From Micromonospora sp. WMMD1120 (GTDB lineage Bacteria > Actinomycetota > Actinomycetes > Mycobacteriales > Micromonosporaceae), in contig NZ_JARUBO010000005.1 of assembly GCF_029626235.1 (NCBI RefSeq), positions 1,830,501 through 1,894,500 on the forward strand: a DNA stretch of 64,000 bases, read 5' to 3'. Below the pieces are notes generated by a model that worked only from the letters and a program-made list of their open reading frames with translations, was not told the origin of the DNA and did not search any database. Shown here in pieces: positions 25,346 to 33,527 of this stretch; position 1 is the first letter of the stretch, and the number at the start of each line of letters is the position of its first letter. A program made the position numbers and the translations under genes.

Positions 25346-26539
25346 GTGTCACAGATGAATCGCAGGCGGGCGCTCCAACTGTTGGCCGCGCTCGGTACCA
25401 CCGGGTTCGTCGCCGGGTGTGGCTCCGACGGTGACGGCGAAGCCGAATCGACCGCCAACCGTGGCCCGATCAAGATCGGCTTGATCACGCCGCAGGCCGG
25501 TGGCTTCAAGAGCATCGGCGACGACATCACCAACGGGTTCCAACTCTTCCTCGATCTGCACGACCAGCGGCTGGGCGGTCACCCCGTGGAGCTGCTGACC
25601 GCCGACGAGGGAGACACCGCGAAGACCGGCAAGGCCGCCGTCGAAGGCCTGCTCAAGCAGGGCGTGCTGGCGCTCACCGGCGTGGTCAACTCCGCGGTGA
25701 TGGTCGGCATCCGGGACACCGTCGAGCAGGCCCGGGTCCCGCTGATCGGCTCCAACGCATCGCCGAGCAGCCTGCAGAGCGTCTTCTACATCTGGCGGAC
25801 GTCGTACGTGCTGGACGAGGCCGGGCGGGCGCTGGGCCGCTACCTCCGCGACCAACTGCCGGAGAACGGCCGCGTCGCCATCATCATGCCGGAGAACGTC
25901 GGCAGCCCGGACGTGGTGCGTGGCTTCCGGCAGGAATTCGGCACGACCGACCCGCGGATCGCCGACCCGGTCACCTACACCAACCCCACCCCCAACCCGG
26001 GCAAGACCACCTACGTCTCGGACATCAACAAGGCGCTGGCCAAGAAGCCCACGGCGGTCTTCTGCTTCTTCGCCGGCGCCGCCTCGGTGGAGTTCATCAA
26101 GCAGCTGCGCGAGAAGTTCAGCGGACCGATCTACGCGCCCGGCTTCCTCACCGAGGGCACGGTGCTGGACAACCTGAAGGACAACGCGCTGGGCATCCAG
26201 ACCGCGCTCAACTACTCAGCCGACCTGAACAACACCTCGAACCGGGTCTTCGCCTCGGCCTACCGCAAGAAGTACCAGGTCACCCCGACCACGTACGCGA
26301 TGGCGTCGTACGACGCGGCGCAGGTGCTCGACCAGGCCATCCAGCTGACCGGGGGGAAGCCCACCCCGCAGCAGGTCAACCTGGCCCTCGGCAAGATCGG
26401 CCAGATCGACAGCCCGCGCGGCATCTGGCAGTTCAACCAGCCGCGTACCCCGCAGCAGAAGTGGTACCTGCGCGAGGTGCAGCGTGACGGTCAGGTCATG
26501 TCGAACGTGCTGATCAACGAGCTGGCCACCCTGGGCTGA
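25346..26539 (+). CDS. branched-chain amino-acid-type ABC substrate-binding lipoprotein
   Basis: A 397-residue periplasmic-binding-protein type 1 lipoprotein. The N-terminus NRRRALQLLAALGTTGFVAGC has a twin-arginine-like RRR and a lipobox VAGC, so Tat-dependent lipoprotein export is likely. The body has IKIGLITPQAGGFKSIGDDI, TGVVNSAVMVGIRDTVEQ and PTTYAMASYDAAQVL, typical of LivJ-like receptors. No permease or ATPase genes are nearby, so it is an orphan receptor. GTG 25346 follows GGAAGGA; ATG 25355 is the alternative. It ends at a strong hairpin. Confidence 0.87.
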   Translation: MSQMNRRRALQLLAALGTTGFVAGCGSDGDGEAESTANRGPIKIGLITPQAGGFKSIGDDITNGFQLFLDLHDQRLGGHPVELLTADEGDTAKTGKAAVEGLLKQGVLALTGVVNSAVMVGIRDTVEQARVPLIGSNASPSSLQSVFYIWRTSYVLDEAGRALGRYLRDQLPENGRVAIIMPENVGSPDVVRGFRQEFGTTDPRIADPVTYTNPTPNPGKTTYVSDINKALAKKPTAVFCFFAGAASVEFIKQLREKFSGPIYAPGFLTEGTVLDNLKDNALGIQTALNYSADLNNTSNRVFASAYRKKYQVTPTTYAMASYDAAQVLDQAIQLTGGKPTPQQVNLALGKIGQIDSPRGIWQFNQPRTPQQKWYLREVQRDGQVMSNVLINELATLG

Positions 26540-26560
26540 CCGCCCACCAGGAGCACGAGC

Positions 26561-26593
26561 AGGGGCCGGCCTCCCGTCGGGAGGCCGGCCCCT
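26561..26593. terminator. strong bidirectional hairpin terminator
   Basis: AGGGGCCGGCCTCCC (26561-26575), three bases, and the exact complement (26579-26593): a 15-bp stem between the convergent substrate-binding protein and dimethylargininase-like genes. Confidence 0.85.
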
Positions 26594-26605
26594 GGCGTAC
26601 CGGAG

Positions 26606-27430
26606 TCAGTGCCGCAGTTCGGCGACGCAGCACTTCACGCTGCCGCCGCCCTTCTTCAACTCGGCCAGATCGACCGGCACCGGCGTGTACCCGGCCGCCT
26701 TGAGCTTGCCGGCCAGCCGGGTGGCCTCGCTGCTGAGTACCACGTTCGCGCCGTCGCTGACCAGGTTGAGCCCGAAGGCCATGGCGTCCTCGTCGTCGGC
26801 GATGACCGCGTCCGGGAAGAGTTGGGTAAGCACCCGCTGGCTCGCCGAGGAGAACGCGCCCGGGAAGTAGACGACGTTCGAGTCGTCGAGCGCCGCGAGC
26901 GCCACGTCCAGGTGGTAGAAGCGCGGGTCGATCAGACGCAGCGACACCACCGGGCGGCCCAACGCCTCCTGCGCCTCGGCGTGCGCCGGGATCTCGGTGC
27001 GGAAGCCGTGTCCCGCCAGGACCAGCCCGCCGTGCGCCTCCGGCACGTAGGCGAAGTCACCCTCGCCCTCGTTGGTCTCGCTGGGCGCGATGAACCGCCA
27101 GCCCTGCGTCTCGTAGAAGGCGTGGTGGGCGGCGGCCTCGGCGGCCCGCTGCTCGTGCTTGAACCGGGCGCCGTAGACGGTGCCGTCGACCGAGAAGCCG
27201 CCGTTCGCGGCGTAGACCATGTCGGGCAGCCCTGACTCGGGAGCGAGCAGGTGCACCTCGTGGCCGAGGCCGACCAGCGTCTCGCGCAGCCGGTCCCACT
27301 GCTTGACCGCCAGGTCGGCGTCGACCGGGGTGGTCACGTCCATCCACGGGTTGATGGCGTACTCGACCGCGAAGTGCTCGGGTGAGCACATGAGATATGT
27401 CCGCTTTCGCGGCACTCGCTGCTGGTTCAC
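26606..27430 (-). CDS. dimethylargininase-like guanidine hydrolase
   Basis: A 274-residue amidinotransferase-fold enzyme: RKRTYLMCSPEHFAVEYAIN, DMVYAANGGF, NEGEGDFAYV, the RFYHLDVALAAL catalytic-His segment and the C-terminal GGGSVKCCVAEL with nucleophile Cys267 or 268. It resembles NG,NG-dimethylarginine dimethylaminohydrolases, which make citrulline; some annotated relatives act on other guanidines, so the substrate is open. GTG 27430 gives the family N-terminus. An Lrp-type regulator gene is divergent, 68 bases away, and probably controls it. Confidence 0.85.
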   Translation of the reverse strand: MNQQRVPRKRTYLMCSPEHFAVEYAINPWMDVTTPVDADLAVKQWDRLRETLVGLGHEVHLLAPESGLPDMVYAANGGFSVDGTVYGARFKHEQRAAEAAAHHAFYETQGWRFIAPSETNEGEGDFAYVPEAHGGLVLAGHGFRTEIPAHAEAQEALGRPVVSLRLIDPRFYHLDVALAALDDSNVVYFPGAFSSASQRVLTQLFPDAVIADDEDAMAFGLNLVSDGANVVLSSEATRLAGKLKAAGYTPVPVDLAELKKGGGSVKCCVAELRH

Positions 27431-27452
27431 GGTCACCAAGAGTAGGTACCGT

Positions 27453-27501
27453 GGAACGTTGAAAACAGCCACAACCGTTGCTTCCCAGAGGCGGAACGTT
27501 G
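27453..27501. promoter_or_regulatory. repeated GGAACGTTG motif, possible Lrp operator
   Basis: GGAACGTTG occurs at 27453-27461 and again at 27493-27501, 40 bases apart (about four helical turns), between the divergent dimethylargininase and Lrp genes; a related CAACCGTTG lies between. The second copy overlaps the TTG start of the regulator. Binding by the Lrp protein is inferred. Confidence 0.45.
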
Positions 27502-27960
27502 CAGATAGATGCCGTAGACCAGCGGATCATTGCGTTGCTCGTCGCCGACGCCCGGGCGTCGTACGCCGACATCGGCACCCGGGTGTCGCTCTCCGCCCCC
27601 GCCGTCAAGCGTCGCGTCGACCGACTGCGCGCCACCGGCGTCATCAGGGGATTCACGGCCGTCGTCGACCCGGCTGCGGTCGGCTGGACCACCGAGGCCT
27701 TCGTCGAGCTGTTCTGCGCCGGCCGGACCACCCCGGCGCAGATCGGCGTGGCCACCCGCCGGCACCCCGAGGTGGTCGGCGCGTACACCGTCTCCGGAGA
27801 GGCGGACGCGCTCGTGCACCTGCGCGCCGCCGACATCGGGCACCTGGAGGCGGCGCTGGAACGGCTACGCGCCGAGTCCTTCGTGACCTCGACCCGCAGC
27901 ACCATCGTGCTGTCCCGGCTCGTCGAGTCCCCCGGCGTAGGCCCGTCCCCCGCCCCATAA
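27499..27960 (+). CDS. Lrp/AsnC family transcriptional regulator
   Basis: A 153-residue protein with an N-terminal winged helix-turn-helix (DAVDQRIIALLVADARASYA, then SAPAVKRRVDRLRATGVI) and a C-terminal RAM ligand-binding/oligomerisation domain (AYTVSGEADALVHLRAADI). TTG 27499 is preferred because GAGGCGG stands just before it; TTG 27478 also opens the frame. It is divergent from the dimethylargininase-like gene, the usual arrangement of an Lrp regulator with its amino-acid-catabolic target. Confidence 0.88.
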   Translation: MQIDAVDQRIIALLVADARASYADIGTRVSLSAPAVKRRVDRLRATGVIRGFTAVVDPAAVGWTTEAFVELFCAGRTTPAQIGVATRRHPEVVGAYTVSGEADALVHLRAADIGHLEAALERLRAESFVTSTRSTIVLSRLVESPGVGPSPAP

Positions 27961-28032
27961 CCCGCCCCACCCGCGCCCTCGCCCCCGCCGCGCCCCGCCG
28001 CGCCCCGCCGCGCCACGCCGCGCCAAGACCCG

Positions 28033-28105
28033 CGCGATCTTGCACTTTCGGTCGCCGTTACGCGGCTTTTGCGCCTTATGCCGCAACAGAAAGTGCAAGA
28101 TCGCG
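28033..28105. repeat. dispersed palindromic element, copy B
   Basis: A 17-bp perfect terminal inverted repeat: CGCGATCTTGCACTTTC at 28033-28049 and its complement at 28089-28105, around a 39-base interior. It is the best-preserved copy in the window and lies between convergent genes, so it could also end transcription. Flanking DNA (27961-28032 and 28106-28159) is very C-rich then very G-rich and holds nothing else I recognise. Confidence 0.85.
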
Positions 28106-28159
28106 GGAACCGGGGGCGGGGGCGCGGGGGACCGAGGGCGGGGGGGCGGGGGTGGGTTG

Positions 28160-29266
28160 TTAGAGGTACATGCCGGTTCGGTGCTCGGAATCGTCGCGGC
28201 GGACCGGCTTGTCACCCTCGCCGAAGAAGCGCTTGCCGCCGAACTCGCCGTGCAGACGGTCGTCCAACTCGTCGGCGAGGCCGGTCATCACCTGCACCGC
28301 CAGCATGAGGTGGGTCGCCTGGAAGTTCCGGCCGAAGACCGGGATGGACGCCCAGACCGTGTCGTCGGCGCAGTAGAGGCGGCCGATCGGCATCCGGTTC
28401 GTCAACTCGGAGAGCTTCACGTAGAGCCGCTCGGTGGGCTCCACCTCGGTCAGCACCGGGGAGAAGACGTCCACCAGCGGCGGATTGTCCCGTACCCGCA
28501 CGAAGACCATCGCCGAGCCGGCGCGGATGGTGATGTCGCCGTCCGAGTCGACCTGCAACCGGTCCGGTTCCGACTTCAGCATGGTGGAGATCACGGTGCG
28601 AACCCGCTCGGCCAGGTCGAGCACGTCCTCCCGCTCGACCTGCGCGGCTGCCGCTTCGGCCAGCGCCTCCTCCAGATCGGCCTCGACGTCGGCGTCCGGG
28701 CCGAACTCGCTGCGCGCCGTGCCGAGCGGGTCCACCGCCAGCGGCTCGCCCTCGGAGTCCTGCACGGTGTAGACGAGGAAGGCCGGGTGTGGTGCGCCGT
28801 ACACGTCGCGCAGCGTCCGGGACAGCAGTTTGGCGATCCCGGTCGACTCGGCCGTCGTGCCGTCCAGGCCGAAGGACCCGCCGCTGCCGGCGACCACACC
28901 GGGCGGGGACCACCCGAGCGCGATCATGTCGGCCACCGCTCCCCGGTCGAGTCGGTAGCCCGCCGGCAGTGTGGAGTTTCCCACCGCACGGGCGGACAAC
29001 GCGCCGTCGCCGTCCCTGTCGACGCTGATCGAGTAGACGGCGTCCCCGGTGCCGGAGGCGGTCGGGTCCAGGGTCACGTCGAGGTGCGCGCCGGCGGGCA
29101 GCTCCCGCAGCCGTACGGCGAGCGCGCGGGCGAACTCCTGCCACGCCTCGGTCACCTTGGCTCGCAGGTCGGTGGTGCTGGGCTCGTCGAGCAGGATCGA
29201 TTCCGCCGGCTCGGCCGAAGCGCCGGGTAGCTCACCGTGCGGCGCCGAGGGGTGGTCAGCCGTCAT
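28160..29266 (-). CDS. TY-Chap (YbjN/T3SS chaperone-like) domain protein
   Basis: A 368-residue acidic soluble protein. The N-terminal half (about 28-215) has WQEFARALAVRLRELPAGAH and MIALGWSPPG, typical of the actinobacterial TY-Chap N-terminal region. The C-terminal half (about 220-350) has the YbjN-like core: GDITIRAGSAMVFVRVRDNP, LYVKLSELTNRMPIGRLYCA and VWASIPVFGRNF. These domains resemble type III secretion chaperones and are thought to bind peptides, possibly in conflict or secretion settings; no secretion genes are nearby. It starts at ATG 29266. Confidence 0.7.
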   Translation of the reverse strand: MTADHPSAPHGELPGASAEPAESILLDEPSTTDLRAKVTEAWQEFARALAVRLRELPAGAHLDVTLDPTASGTGDAVYSISVDRDGDGALSARAVGNSTLPAGYRLDRGAVADMIALGWSPPGVVAGSGGSFGLDGTTAESTGIAKLLSRTLRDVYGAPHPAFLVYTVQDSEGEPLAVDPLGTARSEFGPDADVEADLEEALAEAAAAQVEREDVLDLAERVRTVISTMLKSEPDRLQVDSDGDITIRAGSAMVFVRVRDNPPLVDVFSPVLTEVEPTERLYVKLSELTNRMPIGRLYCADDTVWASIPVFGRNFQATHLMLAVQVMTGLADELDDRLHGEFGGKRFFGEGDKPVRRDDSEHRTGMYL

Positions 29267-29347
29267 GATCGCCTCCGTCCGTCACGATCACCCTACCCAC
29301 GCCGCCCGTACGTCGAATCAGCCCGGACCGGGATCGGACAACGGCGG

Positions 29348-29614
29348 TCAGGGCGCCGTCGGGTCCGCGGTTTCGGCATCCAGCCCGATCGGCCAGGTGC
29401 CCGCCAGCGCGCTGAGTCGGGCCGCGGCTTCCGCCGGGTCCGCACCCCTACCGACCGCCAGCCCAAGCAGGTACGCGGTGACCGGCGCGCCCGGGCGCAC
29501 CACCTGGTGGGCGACGTCCCGGGCCAGGTCCAGCACCGCGGGCACGGGCACCCCGGACCGGTCCAGCTCCAACTCGGCGCAGACCGCCGTCACCCAGTCG
29601 TCAAGCACCGTCAT
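29348..29614 (-). CDS. DUF6457 domain protein
   Basis: An 88-residue helical protein (TVLDDWVTAVCAELELD, then VLDLARDVAHQVVRPGAPV and AYLLGLAVGRGADP). Small proteins of this type are encoded next to mobA in many actinomycetes, so a part in molybdenum cofactor or molybdoenzyme handling is likely though unproven. ATG 29614 overlaps the mobA stop codon (ATGA), so the two are coupled. A start nine bases upstream is possible. Confidence 0.8.
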   Translation of the reverse strand: MTVLDDWVTAVCAELELDRSGVPVPAVLDLARDVAHQVVRPGAPVTAYLLGLAVGRGADPAEAAARLSALAGTWPIGLDAETADPTAP

Positions 29615-30213
29615 CGCGCCCACTCCTCCGCCCGGCGTACGTCCTCGTCAGTGTCGCAGTCGAACCACGGTGGCGGGCCGTCGCCGGACCACCGCACCTC
29701 GCGTACGACGAGGTCGGTCAGCAGTCCCCGGACCGGGGCACCGGTCAGGCCGCCCCGCTCGTCGGCCAGCCGATCAAGCGCGGCCCGCAGCGCGGCGACC
29801 CGCCAGACACCGCAGAGCGACTGCCGCCGCCCGTCCCCGTCGACGAAGCACGCCCCGTCGGCGTCGCCGTGCGCGGCGGCGAGATGGTTCAGCAGGTCAC
29901 CGATCGCGGAGCGGGTGAGCAGCGGCAGGTCGGCGGCGAGCAAGGCGACCACGTCGGTTTCCGGGCCGAGCAGCGCCAGACCGGCGGCCGTGGCGGCGAC
30001 CGGCCCGCCGCCGGGCGGCTGTTCCCGGACGGTGAGCACACCCGGCGGGACGCCGTCGGGAGGCCCGACCAGCACCCGGGGCGTCGCGTCGTCGACGGCG
30101 GACAGCACCCGGTCGCGCATCGGCCAGCCGCCGACGGGGCGCGCCGGCTTGTCCACCCCGCCCATCCTCCGGGCGGCCCCGCCGGCGAGCACCACTGCGG
30201 CGTACGTACCCAC
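29611..30213 (-). CDS. mobA: molybdenum cofactor guanylyltransferase-like protein
   Basis: A 200-residue nucleotidyltransferase with the signature VVLAGGAARRMGGVDK near the N-terminus and LLAADLPLL with the Mg2+-binding Asp. MobA joins GMP from GTP to Mo-molybdopterin, giving the MGD cofactor used by DMSO-reductase-family enzymes such as formate dehydrogenase. The nearby fdhD fits this. It overlaps the DUF6457 gene. Start at 30213 (GTG). A MocA-like (cytidylyl) activity is less likely but not excluded by sequence alone. Confidence 0.87.
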   Translation of the reverse strand: MGTYAAVVLAGGAARRMGGVDKPARPVGGWPMRDRVLSAVDDATPRVLVGPPDGVPPGVLTVREQPPGGGPVAATAAGLALLGPETDVVALLAADLPLLTRSAIGDLLNHLAAAHGDADGACFVDGDGRRQSLCGVWRVAALRAALDRLADERGGLTGAPVRGLLTDLVVREVRWSGDGPPPWFDCDTDEDVRRAEEWAR

Positions 30214-30264
30214 CGGGCCACCGTAGCCGTGTACGTGCCGACCCGGCCCGACCTCCCACCCCGA

Positions 30265-30321
30265 TGATCATGAAGTTATCGCTCGACACGCCGACGACAC
30301 GCACGAACAACTTCATGATCA
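30265..30321. repeat. short palindromic element with GATCATGAAGTT ends
   Basis: TGATCATGAAGTT (30265-30277) and its exact complement (30309-30321) flank a 31-base interior with repeated CGACAC/CGACGACAC pieces. The design matches the 70-bp elements (13-bp ends beginning at a GATC), but the sequence differs. It lies between divergent mobA and fdhD. Confidence 0.75.
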
Positions 30322-30343
30322 ACACGCAGGGGTGGGGTGTGCG

Positions 30344-30400
30344 CGGTGGGGGTTGGGGGTTCGGGTGGGGGTTGGGGGTTCGGGTGGGGGTTGGGTGGAG
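30344..30400 (+). repeat. G-tract tandem repeat in the fdhD leader
   Basis: About three copies of a 19-base unit built from GGGT, GGGGG, TT, GGGGG, TTC, at 30344-30362, 30363-30381 and 30382-30400 (last copy diverging). The G-runs are on the coding strand directly before the fdhD start, so DNA or mRNA could fold into G-quadruplexes near the ribosome site. Confidence 0.8.
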
Positions 30401-30409
30401 GATGGCGGG

Positions 30410-31279
30410 ATGGGACGGGCAACTGATCGGCGGGCCGTACTCCGGATCGACCTGGACGCGGCGAGCACCGGACGCGGATCCGTCCGCCGTCCGGACACGC
30501 TCGCTGTCGAGGAGCCGCTGGAGATCCGGGTCGGCGCGGCCGGGCCGGGCCGACGCCGGCCACTCGCCGTCACCATGCGTACGCCCGGCGACGACCTGGA
30601 CCTGGCCATCGGCTTCCTGCTGACGGAGGGGTTGATCCGGTCGGCCGACGACGTGCTGACCGCGCAGCTCTGCGCCGGTGCGGAGACCCCGAACACCTAC
30701 AACGTGGTGGACGTGGTGCTCGCCCCCGGCGTGCCGGAGCCGACCACCGACCCGTCCCGGAACTTCTACACGACCAGTTCCTGCGGGGTCTGCGGCAAGG
30801 CCAGCATCGACGCGGTACGCACCCGGTCGCTGTTCGCGGTCGCGGCGGACCAGCTCAGCGTCCCCGCCGCGGTGCTCGCCGAACTGCCCGACCGGTTGCG
30901 CGCCGCCCAGCGCGGCTTCGATCGGACCGGTGGGCTGCACGCCGCCGGGCTGTTCACCTCCGACGGCGACCTGGTGGTGCTCCGCGAGGACGTGGGCCGG
31001 CACAACGCGGTGGACAAGGTGATCGGCTGGGCGGTGCGGGAACGCCGCCTGCCGCTCGCCGGGCACGTGCTGATGGTCTCCGGCCGGGCCAGCTTCGAGC
31101 TGACCCAGAAGGCGTGGATGGCCGGGTTGCCGCTGCTGGCGGCGGTGTCCGCCCCGAGCACCCTCGCGGTCGAGTTGGCCGACGAGGCGGGGATGACGCT
31201 TGTCGGCTTCCTGCGCGGACAGACCATGAACGTCTACGCCAACGCGCACCGCATCACGCTGGCGCAGCCGGCTGCCTGA
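30410..31279 (+). CDS. fdhD: formate dehydrogenase accessory sulfurtransferase
   Basis: A 289-residue FdhD protein. It has VEEPLEIRV, the [11 protein letters not shown] motif with Cys125 and Cys128, [16 protein letters not shown] and [14 protein letters not shown]. FdhD carries sulfur from the IscS cysteine desulfurase to the Mo-bisMGD cofactor, which is needed for active formate dehydrogenase. No formate dehydrogenase genes are in the window. The ATG at 30410 stands immediately behind the G-tract repeats. The arrangement with mobA (divergent) supports a shared Mo-cofactor role. Confidence 0.93.
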   Translation: MGRATDRRAVLRIDLDAASTGRGSVRRPDTLAVEEPLEIRVGAAGPGRRRPLAVTMRTPGDDLDLAIGFLLTEGLIRSADDVLTAQLCAGAETPNTYNVVDVVLAPGVPEPTTDPSRNFYTTSSCGVCGKASIDAVRTRSLFAVAADQLSVPAAVLAELPDRLRAAQRGFDRTGGLHAAGLFTSDGDLVVLREDVGRHNAVDKVIGWAVRERRLPLAGHVLMVSGRASFELTQKAWMAGLPLLAAVSAPSTLAVELADEAGMTLVGFLRGQTMNVYANAHRITLAQPAA

Positions 31280-31375
31280 CACGGGCACGGCCGGCACGGG
31301 CACGGCCGGCACGGGCACGGCCGGCACGGGCACGGCCGGCACGGGCACGGCCAGCACGGGCGCAGGCACGGCCGT
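31280..31375. repeat. tandem repeat, 15-bp unit, about five copies
   Basis: The unit CACGGGCACGGCCGG repeats at 31280, 31295, 31310 and 31325 without change, then with one mismatch at 31340, followed by a decayed copy to about 31375. It begins immediately after the fdhD stop codon and faces the convergent gene ending at 31411. The unit GGCCGG/CCGGCC can pair with neighbours, so a terminator-like role is possible. Confidence 0.85.
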
Positions 31376-31410
31376 CCGGCTGGATGGATGCTCGTGCCAC
31401 CGGCGGGCGC

Positions 31411-32118
31411 TCAGCGGTCGAGCAGGCTGAACAGCTCGAGCCGGACGGCGGCGTCCCGGGCGATCAGGAAGCCGGCGATGCCGAGGATCCAGCCCAGCGC
31501 GCCGCCCGCCTTCGTCACGATCCAGGCGTTCAGGCGGGCCAGCACCGGCTCGACCAGGCTGGGGCGGGCCACCCTGGCGCCCAGCAGCAGCACCGCCGGT
31601 AGCACCATCACCAGGCAGTACCCGGCGAGCATCAGCACCACGCCCGCCGCTCCCACCTCCGAGGTGGCCAGCAGACCCACCGCGGCCAAATACGGGAGCA
31701 TGGTCGCCACCTCGGCGAGCGCGGCGAGCAGCGCCAGCCCTACCAGCCAGCGGGCCGACGAGTCCCCTGCGGTGGCGCGGTCCCGCCAGCGCAGCACCCC
31801 ACCGGTACGGGGTCGGCGCTTGCCGTCGTACCGGAAGCTGAGAGCCAGCATGGCCACCCCGAGGACGAGTTGCGCCCAGAGGACGGCGCGGTTGTCCAGG
31901 GCGCCGCCCAGCGCCTCCGCCAACCTGCTTCCGCCGAAGGCCAGCAGCAGACCCACAGCGAAGTAGAACGTCGCGATCGTCGCGAGGTAGCCGAGGATCC
32001 GCCGCGCGTTGACCGGCCCGGGGGCGAGCAGCAGCCAGACCGGAATGAAGAGGGTGCCGATGCTGGTGCTGTCGACCAGTGCCAACCCGGCCAGCGGCAG
32101 CAGCAGTGCGGGGGTCAT
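31411..32118 (-). CDS. GAP-family (LysE-like) membrane protein
   Basis: A 235-residue polytopic protein with about six helices, beginning LLLPLAGLALVDSTSIGTLF. This pattern matches the GAP/Sap family, relatives of LysE exporters; in mycobacteria a member is tied to export of glycolipid. The substrate here is unknown. GTG or ATG at 32118 is the start. The 190 bases upstream to 32309 hold its promoter region and a DUF4192 gene end, with nothing else recognised. Confidence 0.75.
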   Translation of the reverse strand: MTPALLLPLAGLALVDSTSIGTLFIPVWLLLAPGPVNARRILGYLATIATFYFAVGLLLAFGGSRLAEALGGALDNRAVLWAQLVLGVAMLALSFRYDGKRRPRTGGVLRWRDRATAGDSSARWLVGLALLAALAEVATMLPYLAAVGLLATSEVGAAGVVLMLAGYCLVMVLPAVLLLGARVARPSLVEPVLARLNAWIVTKAGGALGWILGIAGFLIARDAAVRLELFSLLDR

Positions 32119-32308
32119 GTCGTACCGACGCGGAAAGCGAACACGAGATCATTCTCGGTCGGCCGTGCACCGGTGGCGTCGGCCGTGGACAGGAGAGACG
32201 CGTACATCCTTCGACGGAGACCGCGCCGACGGGAACCTCGCGTTCCTTGAAATCGGGCTATCCCCGCGTCCGGGAAACCCCGCTTTTCAGGAAGCCGAGG
32301 CGGCCGCG

Positions 32309-33355
32309 TCAGCGGCGGCCACGTCGGCTCCGCCTGCGGGGGCGGATCACCCCCGGCATGCCGACCGACGGCCACCCGTCCAGCTCGGACGGGGGTACGC
32401 CGCGCCGGAGCAGGTCGTCCAGCAGCACCGCGAGCGAGTAGTCGGGGTGCAGGCTCAGCGTGCGTTCGAGCGCGACCGCCGCCAGCGCCCCCTGCCCCGC
32501 CCGCCAGGCCGCGAACGCCAACAGCGCGCCGGGCGCGGCGGCCAGCTTCGGCTCGGCTCTGCGCAGCACGTCGGTCCAGAGCGCGATGTCCCGCTCCCGA
32601 CCGTCGGTGCGTTCCCACGCGTGGTCACGGATCGGCAGGTGGGTCATCAGCAGACACAGCCAGGCCACCTCGTCGTCGTCGAGCCGCTCGCCACGCCGCT
32701 GCCGGTGCTGGGCGTCGCGGACCGCCGCCACCCCGGCGGCGCGCAGCGCCCGACCACCCAGGAGGTCACTGGCGGGCGCCTGGTCGATCAGCTCGGCCAT
32801 CCGCTGCTCGGCTCGGGTGGTGGCCGCGCGGGCCGCGTCCCGGGTCGGGCCGTCCAACGGCGCCACCTGGGCGACCAGGGCGGCCCGGTCAGGCAGTGCC
32901 ACCTGACCGGCGAACACCGCCGAGGCGGCGACCGGGTTGGCGGTCAGGTCGTACCGCCGGCCCTCCGGCGGGCAGCAGTCGGGCTCGGTGCAGAGGTAGG
33001 ATCACCACCGCCCGTCGGTGACCCGCAGCGCGTCGAGCACGTGCATCCCGTTCGCGCGCACCGCCGCGCGCACCGCGTCGACGGCGGGGGTCACGCGCTC
33101 GGGCGGCCCGTAGCCGACCACCGTGGCGGTCTCGGCACCCTGCCGGGCGATCACACCGGCGAGGTGCCGGGCCAGCGCGGCCGGGTCGGTCGACGTGTCG
33201 GGCAGGTCCATCCGGGCGGCGAAGACGATCTGCCGGCGGAGCAGCGCCACGGCCACCACGCTGTCCGCCGGGTGGAACCCGAGCAGGTACGGCACGGCGG
33301 CGATCAGGTCGGCGGGAGAGCGGACGGCGAGCCGGGGGCGTTCGGTCGAGGTCAT
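32309..33355 (-). pseudogene. DUF4192 protein gene interrupted by an in-frame TGA
   Basis: Two open stretches in the same frame, 33355-33005 and 33001-32309, encode the two parts of one DUF4192 protein. The first ends LDALRVTDGRW and meets TGA at 33002-33004; the sequence then continues in frame as SYLCTEPDCCPPEGRRYDLT, the conserved middle of the family, where WWSY is expected. A single TGG to TGA change explains this. The upstream part begins SPADLIAAVPYLLGFHPADS and the downstream part ends in a basic tail. It may be a true pseudogene, a split gene, a readthrough case or a sequencing error. DUF4192 function is unknown. Confidence 0.8.
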
Positions 33356-33395
33356 GTCGGGAGCCTGCGGCCGGACGGACCCGCTCCGCCGCCCC

Positions 33396-33421
33396 TGTGG
33401 ACGACACGCGACTTATCCACA
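33396..33421. promoter_or_regulatory. pair of DnaA-box-like sites
   Basis: TTATCCACA at 33413-33421 is a perfect match to the classical DnaA box; TGTGGACGA at 33396-33404 is TCGTCCACA on the other strand, one base from the actinomycete form TTGTCCACA. They lie nine bases apart, inverted, between a divergent pair (DUF4192 and kinase-like gene). DnaA binding is inferred. Confidence 0.5.
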
Positions 33422-33527
33422 GCTACGCAGAGTGTTCTTCCTGGTCAGGCGAGACTACGAGGGTCGAAAGAGGCGCGATGTCAGCGGGCGGCACCGCGCT
33501 GTCGCAGGAAGCGGTTACCGTGCGCTG

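Noticed and set aside
33002..33004. TGA read as selenocysteine
   Set aside because: The family has Trp, not Cys or Sec, at this place, and I see no support for selenium insertion here.
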